Positions 1-10,044 of a stretch of 64,000 nt of DNA are shown here, in pieces. This DNA is from Rhipicephalus microplus (Eukaryota > Arthropoda > Arachnida > Ixodida > Ixodidae), in NCBI RefSeq assembly GCF_043290135.1, contig NC_134701.1, positions 61,707,502 to 61,771,501 on the forward strand, in the 5' to 3' direction. Below the pieces are notes generated by a model that saw only the letters and a program-made list of their open reading frames with translations, made no database searches and had not been told where the DNA came from. Position numbers and translations under genes: made by a program. Numbering within the stretch: position 1 is the first letter of the stretch; the number at the start of each line of letters is the position of its first letter.

Positions 1-297
1 CCTATACTCGAATGCAACGTGTGTAGTATGCAGTACATTGGACAAACAGAAGCACCATTTAGAATTCGCTTCAATAATCACAAAGCCAATGCTAAATCAG
101 CCCCCAGACTACATCTAACAAAACATCTCAATCTTCTCGACCATGCACTCGACAAACTATCAGTAACGCTCTCAGAGACGGGATTGAAATCAAACCGAGA
201 ACGTGAACAACGAGAGTCATATCTTATCCACCGATTTAACACCCTCGATAGAGGAATAAATGAGAATCCTGATACACTTGCAGCAATAAAGCATTAG
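1..297 (+). CDS. Penelope-like element C-terminus, GIY-YIG endonuclease (partial)
   Basis: The frame is open from the first base and ends at a stop at 295-297, so this is the last 98 codons of a longer protein. It begins with a CxxC pair (ECNVC) followed by QYIGQT, then RFNNHK, a histidine-containing stretch and a late glutamate near REREQRESYLIHRF. That order of Tyr, Gly, Arg, His and Glu is the GIY-YIG nuclease layout found at the C-terminus of endonuclease-bearing Penelope-like retroelements. In that family it nicks DNA to prime reverse transcription. The reverse transcriptase should lie just outside the left edge. The other possibility is a stand-alone GIY-YIG gene, but the repeat-like 3' sequence that follows favours a retroelement. 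Confidence 0.75.
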   Translation, partial: PILECNVCSMQYIGQTEAPFRIRFNNHKANAKSAPRLHLTKHLNLLDHALDKLSVTLSETGLKSNREREQRESYLIHRFNTLDRGINENPDTLAAIKH

Positions 298-1090
298 CAA
301 ACAATAACGGCAACAATGAAAATAGTAACTGAGTTCACGGCACTGCAGCTGCGAAGGGCACTGGACAACTCAAAACAATGCCAAGTGTAACTACTCTTCC
401 TGAGTACAGCTGTCGTCTGTTTTCTGTTTTCAGTTTACTACCCAATCAATTGTACCAAGCATGACATGCCCAACAGCAACCCTTTGCACAGTCGGAAGGC
501 CCCTACTGCACACGTAATCCAGAAGCGGGCAAGGAATTCGCATTGAGCCCATATATCAGCCTCTGTAGCAATACGTGGCACCCTTCTTTCTACGACGAAT
601 TGTGGACGGGGCGCTGAGTAGTTAAAGGCTTAAACTTCTTAAAAAGCTCGTTTTGCTCCACACCGAAACGCCAGAGCCAGGAGGCGCCATCTGGCCGGAA
701 AGAATGCGTTAGTGAAAGGAAGCATACACAGATTATAGACATCAGAAAGGTGAAAAGGAGAAAAAGGAGAGAGATGGAACGGGATGTGGAAGGAAGAGTG
801 GAAGTGGGGCGCCCGGGGGGGAGTCCACCTTATATTCTTTTTGTCTTTTTTTTTCTTTTTTCTTCTCTTTTTTCTTCTTCTTTGTTTTCCTTGTTTTGTC
901 TTTTTCCCGTTTTCTCTCTCCCCCCTCTGATTTGAGATTGTATAAAGCTGAGCACCAACAAACTGTACCTTCAATCCTGAAGAACGCCGGACTCAAGACA
1001 GAAACGTTGAAATAAATCACGTTGTGACCGCTCACGGAGGATGTACTTGACTATATGCAACGCTACGGCCACTCAACCACCAAGCCTGCC
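298..1090 (+). other. 3' non-coding region of the Penelope-like element
   Basis: No credible gene. The stretch holds an A/G-rich segment (about 745-800), a T/C-rich tract (about 838-920) and a terminal segment with a CTGAAGA box, a GAAACGTT box and AATAAA just before a (TA)n tract. Open frames across the T/C-rich tract and its complement (639-1035) are low-complexity translations and are not genes. Assignment to the element is by position and by the terminal motifs. Confidence 0.5.
970..1011 (+). ncRNA. hammerhead-like relic in Penelope-like 3' end
   Basis: CTGAAGA at 977-983 fits the hammerhead core CUGANGA and GAAA at 1001-1004 fits the second core box. TTCAA (970-974) and TTGAA (1007-1011) can pair as stem I. 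The intervening 17 bases start CGCCGGACTCAAG but lack a matching second arm, and stem III is not formed, so this copy should be inactive. Hammerheads are known in Penelope-like elements. The call is a degenerate example only. Confidence 0.3.
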
Positions 1091-1128
1091 TATATATATA
1101 TATATATCTATATATATATATATATATT
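1091..1128. repeat. (TA)n microsatellite
   Basis: A 38-base TA run with one C interruption. It borders the left LTR of gypsy element D, and a similar run follows the right LTR at 11676, so D appears to have inserted into a TA tract. Confidence 0.95.
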
Positions 1129-1567
1129 GTCACGTAATACAACGGGGTAAACACACACAATGATTAATTGAGGGCAAACTTGAGCCCAGAAAAGTAGCTA
1201 TGTCACAAAGAAGAGTCTGCTAAAAGCGTTCCGCCTACGTGTCCCTTTCTGAACAACTACTCCGTCAGTCTTCCCGGCTCGTGCTCGTACACCAGAGGCA
1301 TGCGCTGCTCTGCGCCAAGATGCGTCAGCAGGCGCGAAGCACAGTAGACGCCCACATAGGGTCTCGTTGGTTGCGAGGCACTACAAACTCCCACATAGCG
1401 TCTCGTTGGTTACGAGGCACTGTAGACACTCACATAGCGTCTCGTTGGTGTCGAGGCACTGTAGACGCTCACATAGCGTCTCGTTGGTTGCGAGGCACTG
1501 TAGACGCCTACATAGCGTCCCGTTGGTCCTCTTCGTAAAATAATTAGTAGGAGCAATCTCTGTGGCA
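1129..1567 (-). repeat. 3' LTR of gypsy element D
   Basis: 439 bases. Starts TGTCACGTAATAC on the plus strand and ends TGTGGCA. It matches 11313-11675 closely except that it has five rather than three copies of an internal 39-base repeat. A C-rich run (polypurine on the element strand) sits immediately outside at 1568-1582. Confidence 0.9.
1340..1534. repeat. 39-bp tandem repeat, five units, inside LTR D
   Basis: The unit starts CACTGTAGACGCTCACATAG and continues with CGTCTCGTTGGTTGCGAGG. The five copies differ by a few substitutions each. All frames stay open because 39 is a multiple of three, which produces a spurious peptide with repeated ASRWLRGTVDAH. Confidence 0.9.
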
Positions 1568-1666
1568 TTACCCCCCCCCCTCCGAAATTCGCATCGTCTC
1601 GATGCGTGAATTTGGAAAGTTTATAGTCGAGGGGGTAGATGTTTCATTCTCTTTCATGGTATGGCT

Positions 1667-2874
1667 TCATGCGGACAACGTGGACGACCTCCGCATGATT
1701 TTGCCGTTTCGAGCGCTCTTGTCCATCACGATTACTTCATAAGTTAGGTCACTTAGCCGGCGAAGGACCTTGTATGGACCAAAGTACCGTCGAAGGAGCT
1801 TTTCTGACAGGCCACGGCGTCGTATTGGTGTCCAGATCCATATCTGATCACTTGTCTGGTACTTTACTCCCTTGCGGCGCAGGTTGTAGTAGTCCACATC
1901 CTTGAACTGTTGTTGACGTATTCAGTGCCTTGCTAACTGGCGTGCTTCTTCAGCTTTCTGCAGAAATTCGTCAATGTCAGATGGAGCGTGGCGTCGAGAG
2001 TTGAATTGACTATGCGACCATAGACAAGATGAAATGGGGTGACGCGGGTGGTCTCTCGGAGGGCCGTAATATAGGCGAACGTTGCGTAGGGCAGTCCAAG
2101 TCCACGTACATCGATAGCATGTCAGCGATCGTGCGATTTAGGCGTTCCGTTAACCCACTCGTTTAGGGATGGTACGCAGTGCTTTTCCTATGACTGGTGT
2201 TCGTCATTATCATCAAACATTGCATCAACTCTGATGTGAAGGCTGCTCCTTGGTCGGTGATTACTACCTTTGGGGCGCCATGTCGAAAAACTATGCTGTG
2301 CACGAAAAACTTGGCTACTTCAGCTGCTGTTCTTCGCTCAAGGCAGCCCGTTTCAGCATACCGCGTTAAGTAGACGCTGGCGACTACGATCCACCTCTTG
2401 CTGGTGATGACATCAGGAAGGGTCCAAGAAGATCCATTCCAACTTGTTAAAAAGGTGTAGCAGGTGGTTCTATGGGTTGGAGCAGGCCGGCCGTCTTCAG
2501 TGGTGGTCTTTTGCGCCTTTGACATTCGCAACATGTTTTCACATATTGCTGCATGGACGCCAGCAGCTTGGGCCAGTAATTCTTCTGATGAATTCTGGCA
2601 AATGTCCAGCTGACGCCCAAAAGACCAGACGATGGTTCATCATGACAAGCTTCTAGGATTTCGGGTCTCAATGCTAACGGAACGACGAGTAAGAACTTCT
2701 CTTTGTTATTTCCGAAGTTCCTTTGTTTAACACATTTTCACGGAGACAAAATGAAGATAATGTTCTCTTAAATACACGTGGGACCTGGCCGGCACGCCCT
2801 TCGAGGTGTTCGATCAATGGGAGCAGTTCTGCGCCAGCTCGTTGATGCTCTGCGATATCTGAGGCTTCCATCAC
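1667..2874 (-). pseudogene. Integrase remnant of gypsy element D
   Basis: Pieces in several frames, read from high to low coordinates. About 2674-2874 is the linker. 2447-2671 carries the zinc-binding end with CCECQRRKRPP. 2163-2534 carries the catalytic core, with WIVVASVYLTRYAE, then VVITDQGAAF (second catalytic Asp) and the start of HRKSTAYHP. 1667-1897 carries the C-terminal GPY/F-like module (RRYFGPYKVLRRLSDLTYEV). The segment that should contain the catalytic Glu (about 1900-2160) is shifted and broken. No intact integrase can be made. Confidence 0.85.
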
Positions 2875-3447
2875 ACAGAGAAGTGTCGAGTCATCTTCTT
2901 CTGAAGGAGTAGAGTCAAGTGGCGAGCGCGATAAGGAATCGGCATCATTGTGTTTTCGCCCAGACCAGTATACAACAGTAATGTCGTATTCTTGCAGTCG
3001 GAAGCTTTATCTGGCAGGACGTCCCGACGGGTCTTTTATGTTCGCCAGCCAGCAAAGTGAGTGGTGGTCGCTGACGGCACGGAACGGCCTTCCGTAAAGG
3101 TATGGTCTGAACTTGCTGATTTCCCATACCACTGCCAAATACTCTCTTTCTGTCGCGGAATAGCTTTTTCGGCTTTTTAGAGGGTTCGGCTGGCGTAAGC
3201 TATCACTTTTTCTTCTCCATTTTGCTATTGTAGGAGTACTGCGCCGAGACCAATATTGCTTGCGTCTGTATGGAGTTCCGTGTCAGCGGTCTCGTCGAAG
3301 TGGGCAAGGATCGGCGGGCTTTGTAATCGTTGCTTCAATTCATTGAAAGCTTTCTTGTTCTGCACTCCAAGCGAATAATTCCTCGTCTTTTGTGAGTTTG
3401 TTTAGAGAATCGGCGATTTTCGAGAAATTTTCTGCAAATCATCTGTA
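2875..3447 (-). pseudogene. RNase H remnant of gypsy element D
   Basis: Translated fragments include [15 protein letters not shown], then [15 protein letters not shown] and RKHNDADSLSRSP, which is the usual end of a gypsy RNase H domain. The upstream half (about 3130-3440) is shifted and carries stops. No frame is continuous. Confidence 0.75.
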
Positions 3448-4297
3448 CTAAGCGCATAAGCCCAAAAATCGACGCACCTTTTTCTTGTCTCTGGGCTTTC
3501 GGAATCCTGCGACCGCCGCAGTCTTGTCAGGATCAGGGCCAACACCTTCCGCGCTGATTACGTGTCCCAGAAAACGAAGCTTGTCGGAGCCGAACTGGCA
3601 CTTTTCTGGTCTGATTCTCAAGCTGGTCGACTGGATAGCCTTAAGCACTGACCGCAGTCTCTCTACGTGTTGGTCAAACGTCGCAGAAAATACCACAACA
3701 TCGTCCAAGTAGACTAGGCATGGCTGCCACTTTAGCCCCGTGAGGACACTGTCCATCATGCACTGGAATGTCGCTGGCGCACAACAGAGGCCAAAAGGTA
3801 GTGTAGTGCTTTAAACTCGTACAAGCCATCCGGGGTTACGAAAACGGTCAGTTCACGGTCTCTTTCATCCACTTCGATTTTCCAATATCCGCTTTTTAAG
3901 TCGAGCGAAGAGAAATATCTGGCGTGCTGTAGCCGATCCAATGTGTCATCAATACGCAGTAAGAGGTATACATCCCGCTTGGTTACGCTGTTTAGTTTCC
4001 GGTAGTCTACACAGAATCTCAACGTGTTGTCTTTTTTCTCCCGAGAACTACTGGCGATGCCCATGGGCTGCTAGATGGCTGAATGACATCATCCTGCAGC
4101 ATCTCCTGCACCTGGCTCTTTATAACCTCTCGTTCTTTCAGCGAAACTCTGTAAGGGTTTTGATACACTGGCCTGGTTGTTTCCTTCGTTATAATCCTGA
4201 GCTTCACGATCTGCGTGCGACGTACTTTTGATGAGGTGGAAAAACATTCTGCGAATTCATCTATCTGGTCTTCCAGGATTTTCCTCTCGGCTGGCAA
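3448..4297 (-). pseudogene. Reverse transcriptase remnant of gypsy element D
   Basis: Three overlapping frames make up a gypsy reverse transcriptase. 4019-4297 has YRVSLKEREVIKSQV then [12 protein letters not shown]. 3756-4064 has LRFCVDYRKLNSVTKRDVY and FSSLDLKSGYWKIEV. 3448-3759 has [12 protein letters not shown], the YLDD polymerase motif, then KCQFGSDKLRFLGHVIS. At least two frameshifts separate them, and the conserved [12 protein letters not shown] region is corrupted (FKALHYLLASVVRQRH). Confidence 0.9.
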
Positions 4298-5286
4298 TAG
4301 ACTTCGGCTGATTGAAACTGATGTTCCAAGGTCATGCGTAGTTTCCGAAGTAGGCGGCTCTGACGCAACGGCACATAAGTCGGTAGCTTCAGTAAAGCTG
4401 TGTAGAAAAGCGATGACAGTGTCTTTTGCGACATGCTGAATTTCATTTCCGAAATTGGTGAGCAGTACGTTGGCAAGCCCACCAGGTCAGTGAATAATGC
4501 CTCGAGCTATGCAAATACCTTTCTTTAGCAGCAGCTCGACATTGCCATCCGCTATTCCTTCAGAGTTGACGAATGCGTCATTCCTTACGCCAATCAGGAC
4601 GCTGCATCGCGGTGGCACGGTTACGTCGCCGTCGATAACACGCAACGCAGAACTTCCCGTCTCCTCGTCTATGGCCAGCTTTGTCAAAAAAGAAATACTA
4701 GAATTCTGCAGGTTTATTATGCGCCGTTATCTAGCAGTTAATCCATCCCGATTGTTATGTCTCTAGAGCATTCTGGCAGAACTAGGAAATCAGCGACGTA
4801 AGTGGCAACCTGAATGCCGATCCTGGTGGTGCATCTTGCCAGAGGTGTTATCAGATGGCCCTAAGCCATGCGTATTTTTCGTCCACTCCAAGGCGTCAAA
4901 ACTTTCTTCAAATCCTTTGCGATTGCATAGCTTACGACTGAATAATCGGCACCAGTATCAACCAATGCATTGAATTCCCGGCCTTCCATAGTAACACGCA
5001 AGTCTGAAGAAGTTTTTTCTTTACTTATTTTAGTCGTCGTTTTTTGCTCGTCGCTGCTTCGCTGGGGCCTTGACGGAGGATCTTTGCTCTGTCGGACATC
5101 AGCGGTCTTGCCTCCCCAGGTCGCTGGTTTCAGTTTTTCGGACGCGGGCTCGTTGACCGATGGTTTCGTGAATTTGGTGGTGAACTTGAACGTTGCGGAC
5201 TTGGCGATCGATAACGATTTGGTGCTGGTTGTATCCGGCAAGGCTACTGCATCACGACTGCGCATCGGACATGCGCAGATACTCAC
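4298..5286 (-). pseudogene. Protease and linker remnant of gypsy element D
   Basis: The segment at 4861-5286 encodes FNALVDTGADYSVVSYAIA, a retropepsin active site with DTGA intact, preceded by a basic low-complexity linker. It ends in a premature stop at 4861. Further linker pieces at 4487-4687 and 4261-4482 are in other frames. Its upstream end abuts the LTR remnant of element E near 5260, where the open frame runs into foreign sequence. Confidence 0.8.
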
Positions 5287-5385
5287 GGCACGCTATCGTG
5301 CGCCTATATAATCAGTGACTAATAAACCGATCGTCTTTCTTGTTCTGGCCATCATGCTGTATCGTAATCCTTGCTAGTTACTTGA
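5260..5385 (+). repeat. 5' LTR remnant and primer site of element E
   Basis: Contains TATATAA and AATAAA 10 bases apart, then about 60 bases of U5-like sequence, followed by TGTCAGAAGTGG at 5386-5397, which I take as the primer-binding site. The left LTR boundary is unclear and probably truncated. Confidence 0.5.
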
Positions 5386-5439
5386 TGTCAGAAGTGGCCA
5401 CCGCGGACCGAAGCACGGCAGCAACGGCGCGGAATCGCC

Positions 5440-5526
5440 ATGGACCTACTGAAGCCGCCGGAGCCATTGCGCCTATCGGGCAACTTGTCTGAAAATTGGA
5501 AGCGCTTCAAACAAAGGTTCGAGCTT
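5440..5526 (+). pseudogene. Gag N-terminus of element E (before insertion)
   Basis: ATG at 5440 opens MDLLKPPEPLRLSG then NLSENWKRFKQRFEL, the usual start of this gag type. The frame is cut at codon 29 by the insert beginning about 5527. Reading resumes in the same frame at 6241 with FLQATAAEKAP. Confidence 0.8.
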
Positions 5527-5570
5527 TTAGGGGCGAAGCTCCTTAGGGCGTGGGCTGTGCGTCCCCTGTA

Positions 5571-5747
5571 GCCTGTATGTAGCCACCTCTAGTTTAGTTC
5601 TTGCAGTGTTCACTAGATGGCGGTACCGTCCCCTGTATGTAGCCACCTCTAGTTTAGTTCTTGCAGTGTTCACTAGATGGCGGTACCGTCTCCTGTATGT
5701 AGCCACCTTTCGTTTAGTTCTTGTAGTGTTTACTAGATGGTGGTACT
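5571..5747. repeat. 60-bp tandem repeat, three units
   Basis: CTGTATGTAGCCACCTCTAG begins each unit. The first two copies are identical over almost the whole unit and the third has about eight changes. Related shorter fragments continue to about 5830. Confidence 0.95.
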
Positions 5748-5960
5748 TGTAGCTGATGATGAAAAGATGCAAGATGTTATAAACTAGAAAGCGGTACTTG
5801 TAGTTGATGAAAGACGCGAGATCTTATAAAATAGGAATGATGTCACATATGGCGCGTGTCATTGGTTGAATGCAATCGTCCGATTTAGTGCGGCGACGTA
5901 CGCTAGGGGGAGCGTTGTAATAAAATCCGTTCGCTGTTGGCGCGCGCTCGGAGTCGCCGG

Positions 5961-6086
5961 ATGGATAAGGCTGCACAGCAGAGAGAACGCAAGGCGGCAG
6001 CAGCGCGCGCTCGCAGACAGAATCCCGATGTGCGAGCGCGCGAGGCAAGGGACATCGCAAGCCATCCATCGTCTAAGAACAAATAA
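5961..6086 (+). CDS. Small basic peptide in insert (41 aa)
   Basis: Short frame from ATG 5961 to TAA 6084-6086 with a core reading RARRQNPDVRAREARDIA. This resembles one unit of the reiterated DPDFRKREAECKRRRREA-type basic repeats encoded at 19276-19713 in another insert. It could be a relic of a longer repeat protein. Whether it is translated is unknown. Confidence 0.3.
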   Translation: MDKAAQQRERKAAAARARRQNPDVRAREARDIASHPSSKNK

Positions 6087-6240
6087 AAGTTGATTTGTGT
6101 ATATACACACACAGCGTTTCTCACGTCTTTACATGATGATCGACTGGGCGAATTACACGGAAGATTCACAGTTTACCGATGAATCCCTCCGGAGCTTCGC
6201 CCATTCATCATCATTCACCCCGTGAATATGCCGTAATTTT

Positions 6241-7176
6241 TTTCTGCAAGCAACGGCAGCCGAGAAGGCCCCGAGAAGTGACTCCTCGAAAGTGGCGCTC
6301 TTGCTGAGCTTCGCGGGAGACGAAGTGCTCGACATCTTCAACAACTTTCAGTACGTCCCCGAAGAAAGCAAGGAATGTTACGACACGGTCGTGCAGAAGT
6401 TCGACGCCTACTTCTCCGAGGTGAGCAATGAAATTCACGAAAGATATGTTTTTCGTACACGAAGCCAGGTGGAGAAAGAACCTTTTGAGAAGTTTGTGCG
6501 GTATTTAAAGAAGCAGGCGACACAGTGCAACTTTGGGGATCAGCACGATTCACTGATTAGAGACCAAATTGTGTTTCGTACGAACAACCTAAAGCTGCGT
6601 GAGAGAATGCTTGCCGAGAGAGGCCTGACGCTACTAAAAGCCGAGGAAATGTGTAAAGCGGCAGAACCAGCGGCACTAAGGAGCCTAGTTTGGAATAGCA
6701 CGGAAGACAGCATCGACGCAGTTTCAAGTGGCGAAACGCTGACGAAAAAACGGCAGCAGCGGGAAAAAAAGCAGAGTCGCGATAATCAAGATATTTGCTG
6801 CAGGAAGTGCAACCGCAAACATAAACCTAAGCAATGCCCCGCGTATGGTAAATTATGTCATTCTTGCCGCAAATACAACCCCTTTGCAAGTTGTTGCCAG
6901 AAGTCTACCGCTGTTAGCGAAGTAGCTAATCTCGATGAGAATGACTTTGAGATTCTCGAAATCGGCTCCGAAAGTTGTCGCAAGAAAGACTGGACAATTA
7001 AGGCTCGAGTAAATGGCAGAGAAGTGACGTTCAAAGTGGACACCGGGTCGCAGGCAAGCTTACTTCCATTTACAACGTACCGTAAGCTTGGATCCAAAGA
7101 AGCGTTGCAACCAACCGGGTCAGTGTTGTGCGCCTACAACGGGGGCGTTATGTCAAGTTATGGAGCAACGTCATAG
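6241..7176 (+). pseudogene. Gag and protease start of element E
   Basis: In frame from the end of the insert to a TAG at 7174-7176. Gag capsid-like sequence runs to about 6700, then a zinc-binding stretch CCRKCNRKHKPKQCPAYGK and LCHSCRKY (6796-6880), then protease with FKVDTGSQASLLPF (about 7030-7070), DTGS being the active site. The TAG lies in the protease. The downstream frame (7180 on) is in phase with it, so a single nonsense change separates them. Confidence 0.85.
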
Positions 7177-8055
7177 AAAGTGTCTGTCGGAACCACCGAT
7201 ATAAGCGTGAAATTCTTCATCGTAAAGAATGGGCGTCAAGCCATCCTTGGGCTCGATGCCAGTGAAGCGCTTGGATTGGTTCGACGTACGGTGGACGCTG
7301 TCAATGCCTCGTCTGAGTATGAACTTTTGAAAGATTTCAGGCACCTGTTCCAAGGGCTCGGCTGCTTGAAAACGCAGTACAGAATGGTCCTAGATCCAGA
7401 CGCGGTTCCGGTCGTTCAGCCTGCTCGCCGGGTTCCACTTGCACTTCAGGAACCTCTGAAGAAGGAACTACAGCGAACGACCCGGGAGGGCATCATCGTC
7501 AAAGAAAATGAGCCAACCGACTGGGTAAGCCCTCTGGTACTGGTGAAAAAAAAGACGGTGCTCTAAGGGTTTGCATGGACCCCAGAAGAGTGAACAAGTA
7601 TATCAATAGGCAGCATTTCCTTTTACCCAGACGCAAGGACTTGGAAGCACGGTTAACCAGCGCTACTTATTTTAGCTGTTTGGATGCAAACGCCGGCTTT
7701 CATCAGGTGCCCTTGAACAAGACAACATCAAAGATCTGTACGTTCTCGTCGCCTTTTGGCAGATACCGTTTTCTAAGGCTACCTTTTGGCATCTCATCTG
7801 CACCCGAGGTGTTTCAGCAGGCGCTTTGTCAGATATTTGACGGTCTGCCAGGCGTGCTTATATAATAGATGATATCCTGGTCTGGGGCTCAACGAAGGAA
7901 GAGCATGATGAGCGCCTGGTAGCAGTCCTCAAAACTGCTGAAACAGCTGGATTAACGTTTAATCCGCACAAGTGCAAGTTTGGCGTAAAAGAGCTATGGT
8001 TTCTGGGTGATATAAGTGCGAATGGCATATCCCCAAATCCAGGGCTCGTAAAAAG
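7177..8055 (+). pseudogene. Protease end and reverse transcriptase of element E
   Basis: 7180-7566 ends the protease (FFIVKNGRQAILGLDA) and opens the reverse transcriptase (DWVSPLVLVKKK). An indel in an A run near 7552 shifts the frame. 7575-7865 continues with CMDPRRVNKYI, then FSCLDANAGFHQVPL and LPFGISSAPEVFQQAL, ending at a stop. The YxDD box follows in another frame at about 7858 (VLIY, then DDILVWG). Domain order is normal but the enzyme is inactivated. Confidence 0.85.
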
Positions 8056-8056
8056 T

Positions 8057-8755
8057 TTGGTGCAAATGCCAGTGCCAACATGCAAGGCCTATGTTCAACG
8101 TATCCTTGGTGTGTTGAACTACTTTGTAAAGTTCGTGCCGCAGCTATCTGAAAGAACGGCCCTGTTTAGAACTCTTGTCAAGGCCAGTTCTGAGTTTGAG
8201 TGGACAGAAAACCACGCCAAAGAGTGGAAAAGCGTCACGCAAATTCTGACCACCGCTCCCGTGCTCGCAACATTTGACCCACGACGGGAAACAAGGTTGT
8301 CTTGCGATGCATCGAAGGACGGCGTCGGTGCCGCTCTTCTGCATCGTCACAATAACGAGTGGCGGCCCGTAGCTTACGCATCTTGAGTACTGGCTAAGGC
8401 AGTAAAATTGTACGCACAGATAGAAAAGGAGGCCCTAGGAATTTGCTTTGGATGCGAAAAATTTCACCAGTTCATCTACGGCCAGAAAGTCACAATTGAA
8501 ACGGACCACAAGCCACTCTTGTCAATTGCTCAAAAGGAAATTAGTGACATGCCACCTCGCCTTCAACGGTTCTTTTTGAGGTTGTTCAAGTATGATTTTG
8601 CTTTGCAGTATATTCCTGGGAAGCACCTTGTTCTTGCTGACATGTTGTCCCGGTCAACTGCTGACAACCAAGACGAGGCTGGTGCTACTACTGACCTGGA
8701 AGTTCACGCAATCCAGCTTCTAGGTTACCGTGTCACAGAAGCAACGCAGAAATAA
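8057..8755 (+). pseudogene. RT connection and RNase H of element E
   Basis: 8057-8386 carries the end of the reverse transcriptase and the RNase H start with LSCDASKDGVGAALL. A TGA at 8384-8386 breaks YASRVL-type sequence. In the same frame 8408-8755 continues with IEKEALGICFGCEKFHQFIY, then ETDHKPLLSI and KHLVLADMLSRS, then stops at TAA 8753. Two nonsense changes are the main lesions. Confidence 0.85.
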
Positions 8756-10033
8756 CTGCAAGCGGCAACGGCTCGTGAGTGCTACCTACAGTCGGTGATC
8801 GCAAGTTTGTCGGTGGGGCTTCCAGTACAAGGTGAACTAAAGCCTTTTGAGCAAGAACTCTCATTTGTCAACGGAATACTTTTAAGGGCGTCGAGGGTTG
8901 TTATTCCGAAAAGCATGCGACAAACTATGCTTGAAAAAATCCATGCAGGTCACCTCGGCATGCAAAAATGCAAAGAAAGGGCCAGACGCCTCGTGTTGTG
9001 GCCGGGGCTTAACGCTGATATTGCTTCCATGGTGCAACTTTGTCCTACATGCCGCAAGTATGCTTACAAACAGCCCAAGGAACTGCTTCAAATGCGGCCC
9101 GTGCCAGGTTGTGCATGGCATAGAGTTGGAGCTGATATTTTTTCGTTTGCGGGGGACTCGTACATCGTTGTCTTTGACGCCTTATCAAACTTTCCGGAAG
9201 TTCGGAAACTACCTTACATGTCGGCGCAATCAACCATCGCAGCACTGAGCGCTATTTTGGCCAGATTTAGCGTGCCCGTCGAAGTATGCACTGATAACGG
9301 CACACAATTTTCCAGCCATGAATTTCTTTTGTTTTCAAGGAGGTACGACTTCACGCACGTCACTTCAAGCCCTCATTCCCCGCAGTCGAACGGGCTTGCG
9401 GAAAAAGGTGTGCAGGTTGTGAAGCGCATCTTGAAAAAACTGCAGATTCGGGTGACGACTTCTGGCTGGGCCTGCTAGCCTACCGCTCTACCCCACTGGA
9501 GGACGGGCGATCCCCTGGTGAACTACTGCAAGGAAGGCGCCTTCGCGCCAACCTCCCGGACTTCAGTACGGTGACCGCAACCGACGTCAAAAAAGCACAG
9601 CCAGGCCCAAGGGGGAAGACCTTTGCCTCCTCTGCAGAAGGGTGTCGTCGTGAGGCTCAGAGACGCTGCATGGTCCCGAAAAGCTCATGTGGTGCGTTCG
9701 CCATATCCAAGGTCCTACCTTGTCAAAACGGAGGACCAGAAGCTGTTAAGGCGCAACCGTCGTCACCTACTTGAAACTGGCGAACGGTTCATCCAAGAAA
9801 GCGACGACGACATCGATACCAGCCCAGCGGACAACAACGTTGGTGGCCATGCGACAGTGGCAACTTCAACCTCGCCAGCCAATGGCCGACGTCGCGAAGT
9901 TCCGACGTCGGGCGACCCTTCGCCACCTGTGGTGCGTCAGTCAACTTCACCACCGACGCCAGCTTTGAGAAGGTCGACTCGAACCGTAAAGCCACCACAG
10001 CGTCTTCATTATGACAAGGACAAGGATCCGTGA
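8756..10033 (+). pseudogene. Integrase of element E
   Basis: 8795-9478 has a zinc-binding end (HAGHLGMQKCKERARRLVLW then CPTCRKYAYKQ) and a core with GADIF, VCTDNGTQFSS and SPHSPQSNGLAEKGVQ, so the D, D and E of the catalytic triad are visible. A frameshift near 9440 separates the end of the core (FWLGLLAYRSTPLEDG), and another near 9640 leads to the C-terminal frame 9623-10033 (GVVVRLRDAAWSRKAHVV), ending at TGA 10031. Element D resumes within a few bases. Confidence 0.85.
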
Positions 10034-10044
10034 CTTGAAAGGTA

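Larger units (their letters stand above)
5527..6240. mobile_element. Non-autonomous insert (MITE-like) in gag of E
   Basis: A 714-base segment interrupting a gag frame that rejoins cleanly, so both edges are known to within a few bases. GGGCGAAGCTCC near the left end (5531) recurs inverted as GGAGCTTCGCCC near the right end (6191-6202), a motif I recognise as common in tick repeats. About 38 bases lie outside the right inverted motif, so it may not be the true terminus. Inside are three 60-base tandem repeats and a 41-codon frame (5961-6086). No transposase. Confidence 0.7.
5260..10035 (+). mobile_element. Gypsy element E, 3'-truncated, inserted in D
   Basis: A second Ty3/gypsy lineage, distinct from D, with gag, protease, reverse transcriptase, RNase H and integrase in order on the plus strand. 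An LTR-like segment with TATATAA (5305-5311) and AATAAA (5321-5326) precedes it. No matching 3' LTR follows the last codon at 10033, where D's gag resumes within about 10 bases. Proteins of this type are usually annotated as K02A2.6-like in arthropods. Junctions with D are placed only to within about 30 bases. Confidence 0.8.

Noticed and set aside
1340..1534. Possible CRISPR-like array
   Set aside because: Units are contiguous without spacers, lie in an LTR, and the genome is eukaryotic.
1239..1538. 99-codon frame with repeated ASRWLRGTVDAH, looking like a repeat protein
   Set aside because: It is the 39-bp LTR minisatellite, open only because the unit is a multiple of three and lacks stops.
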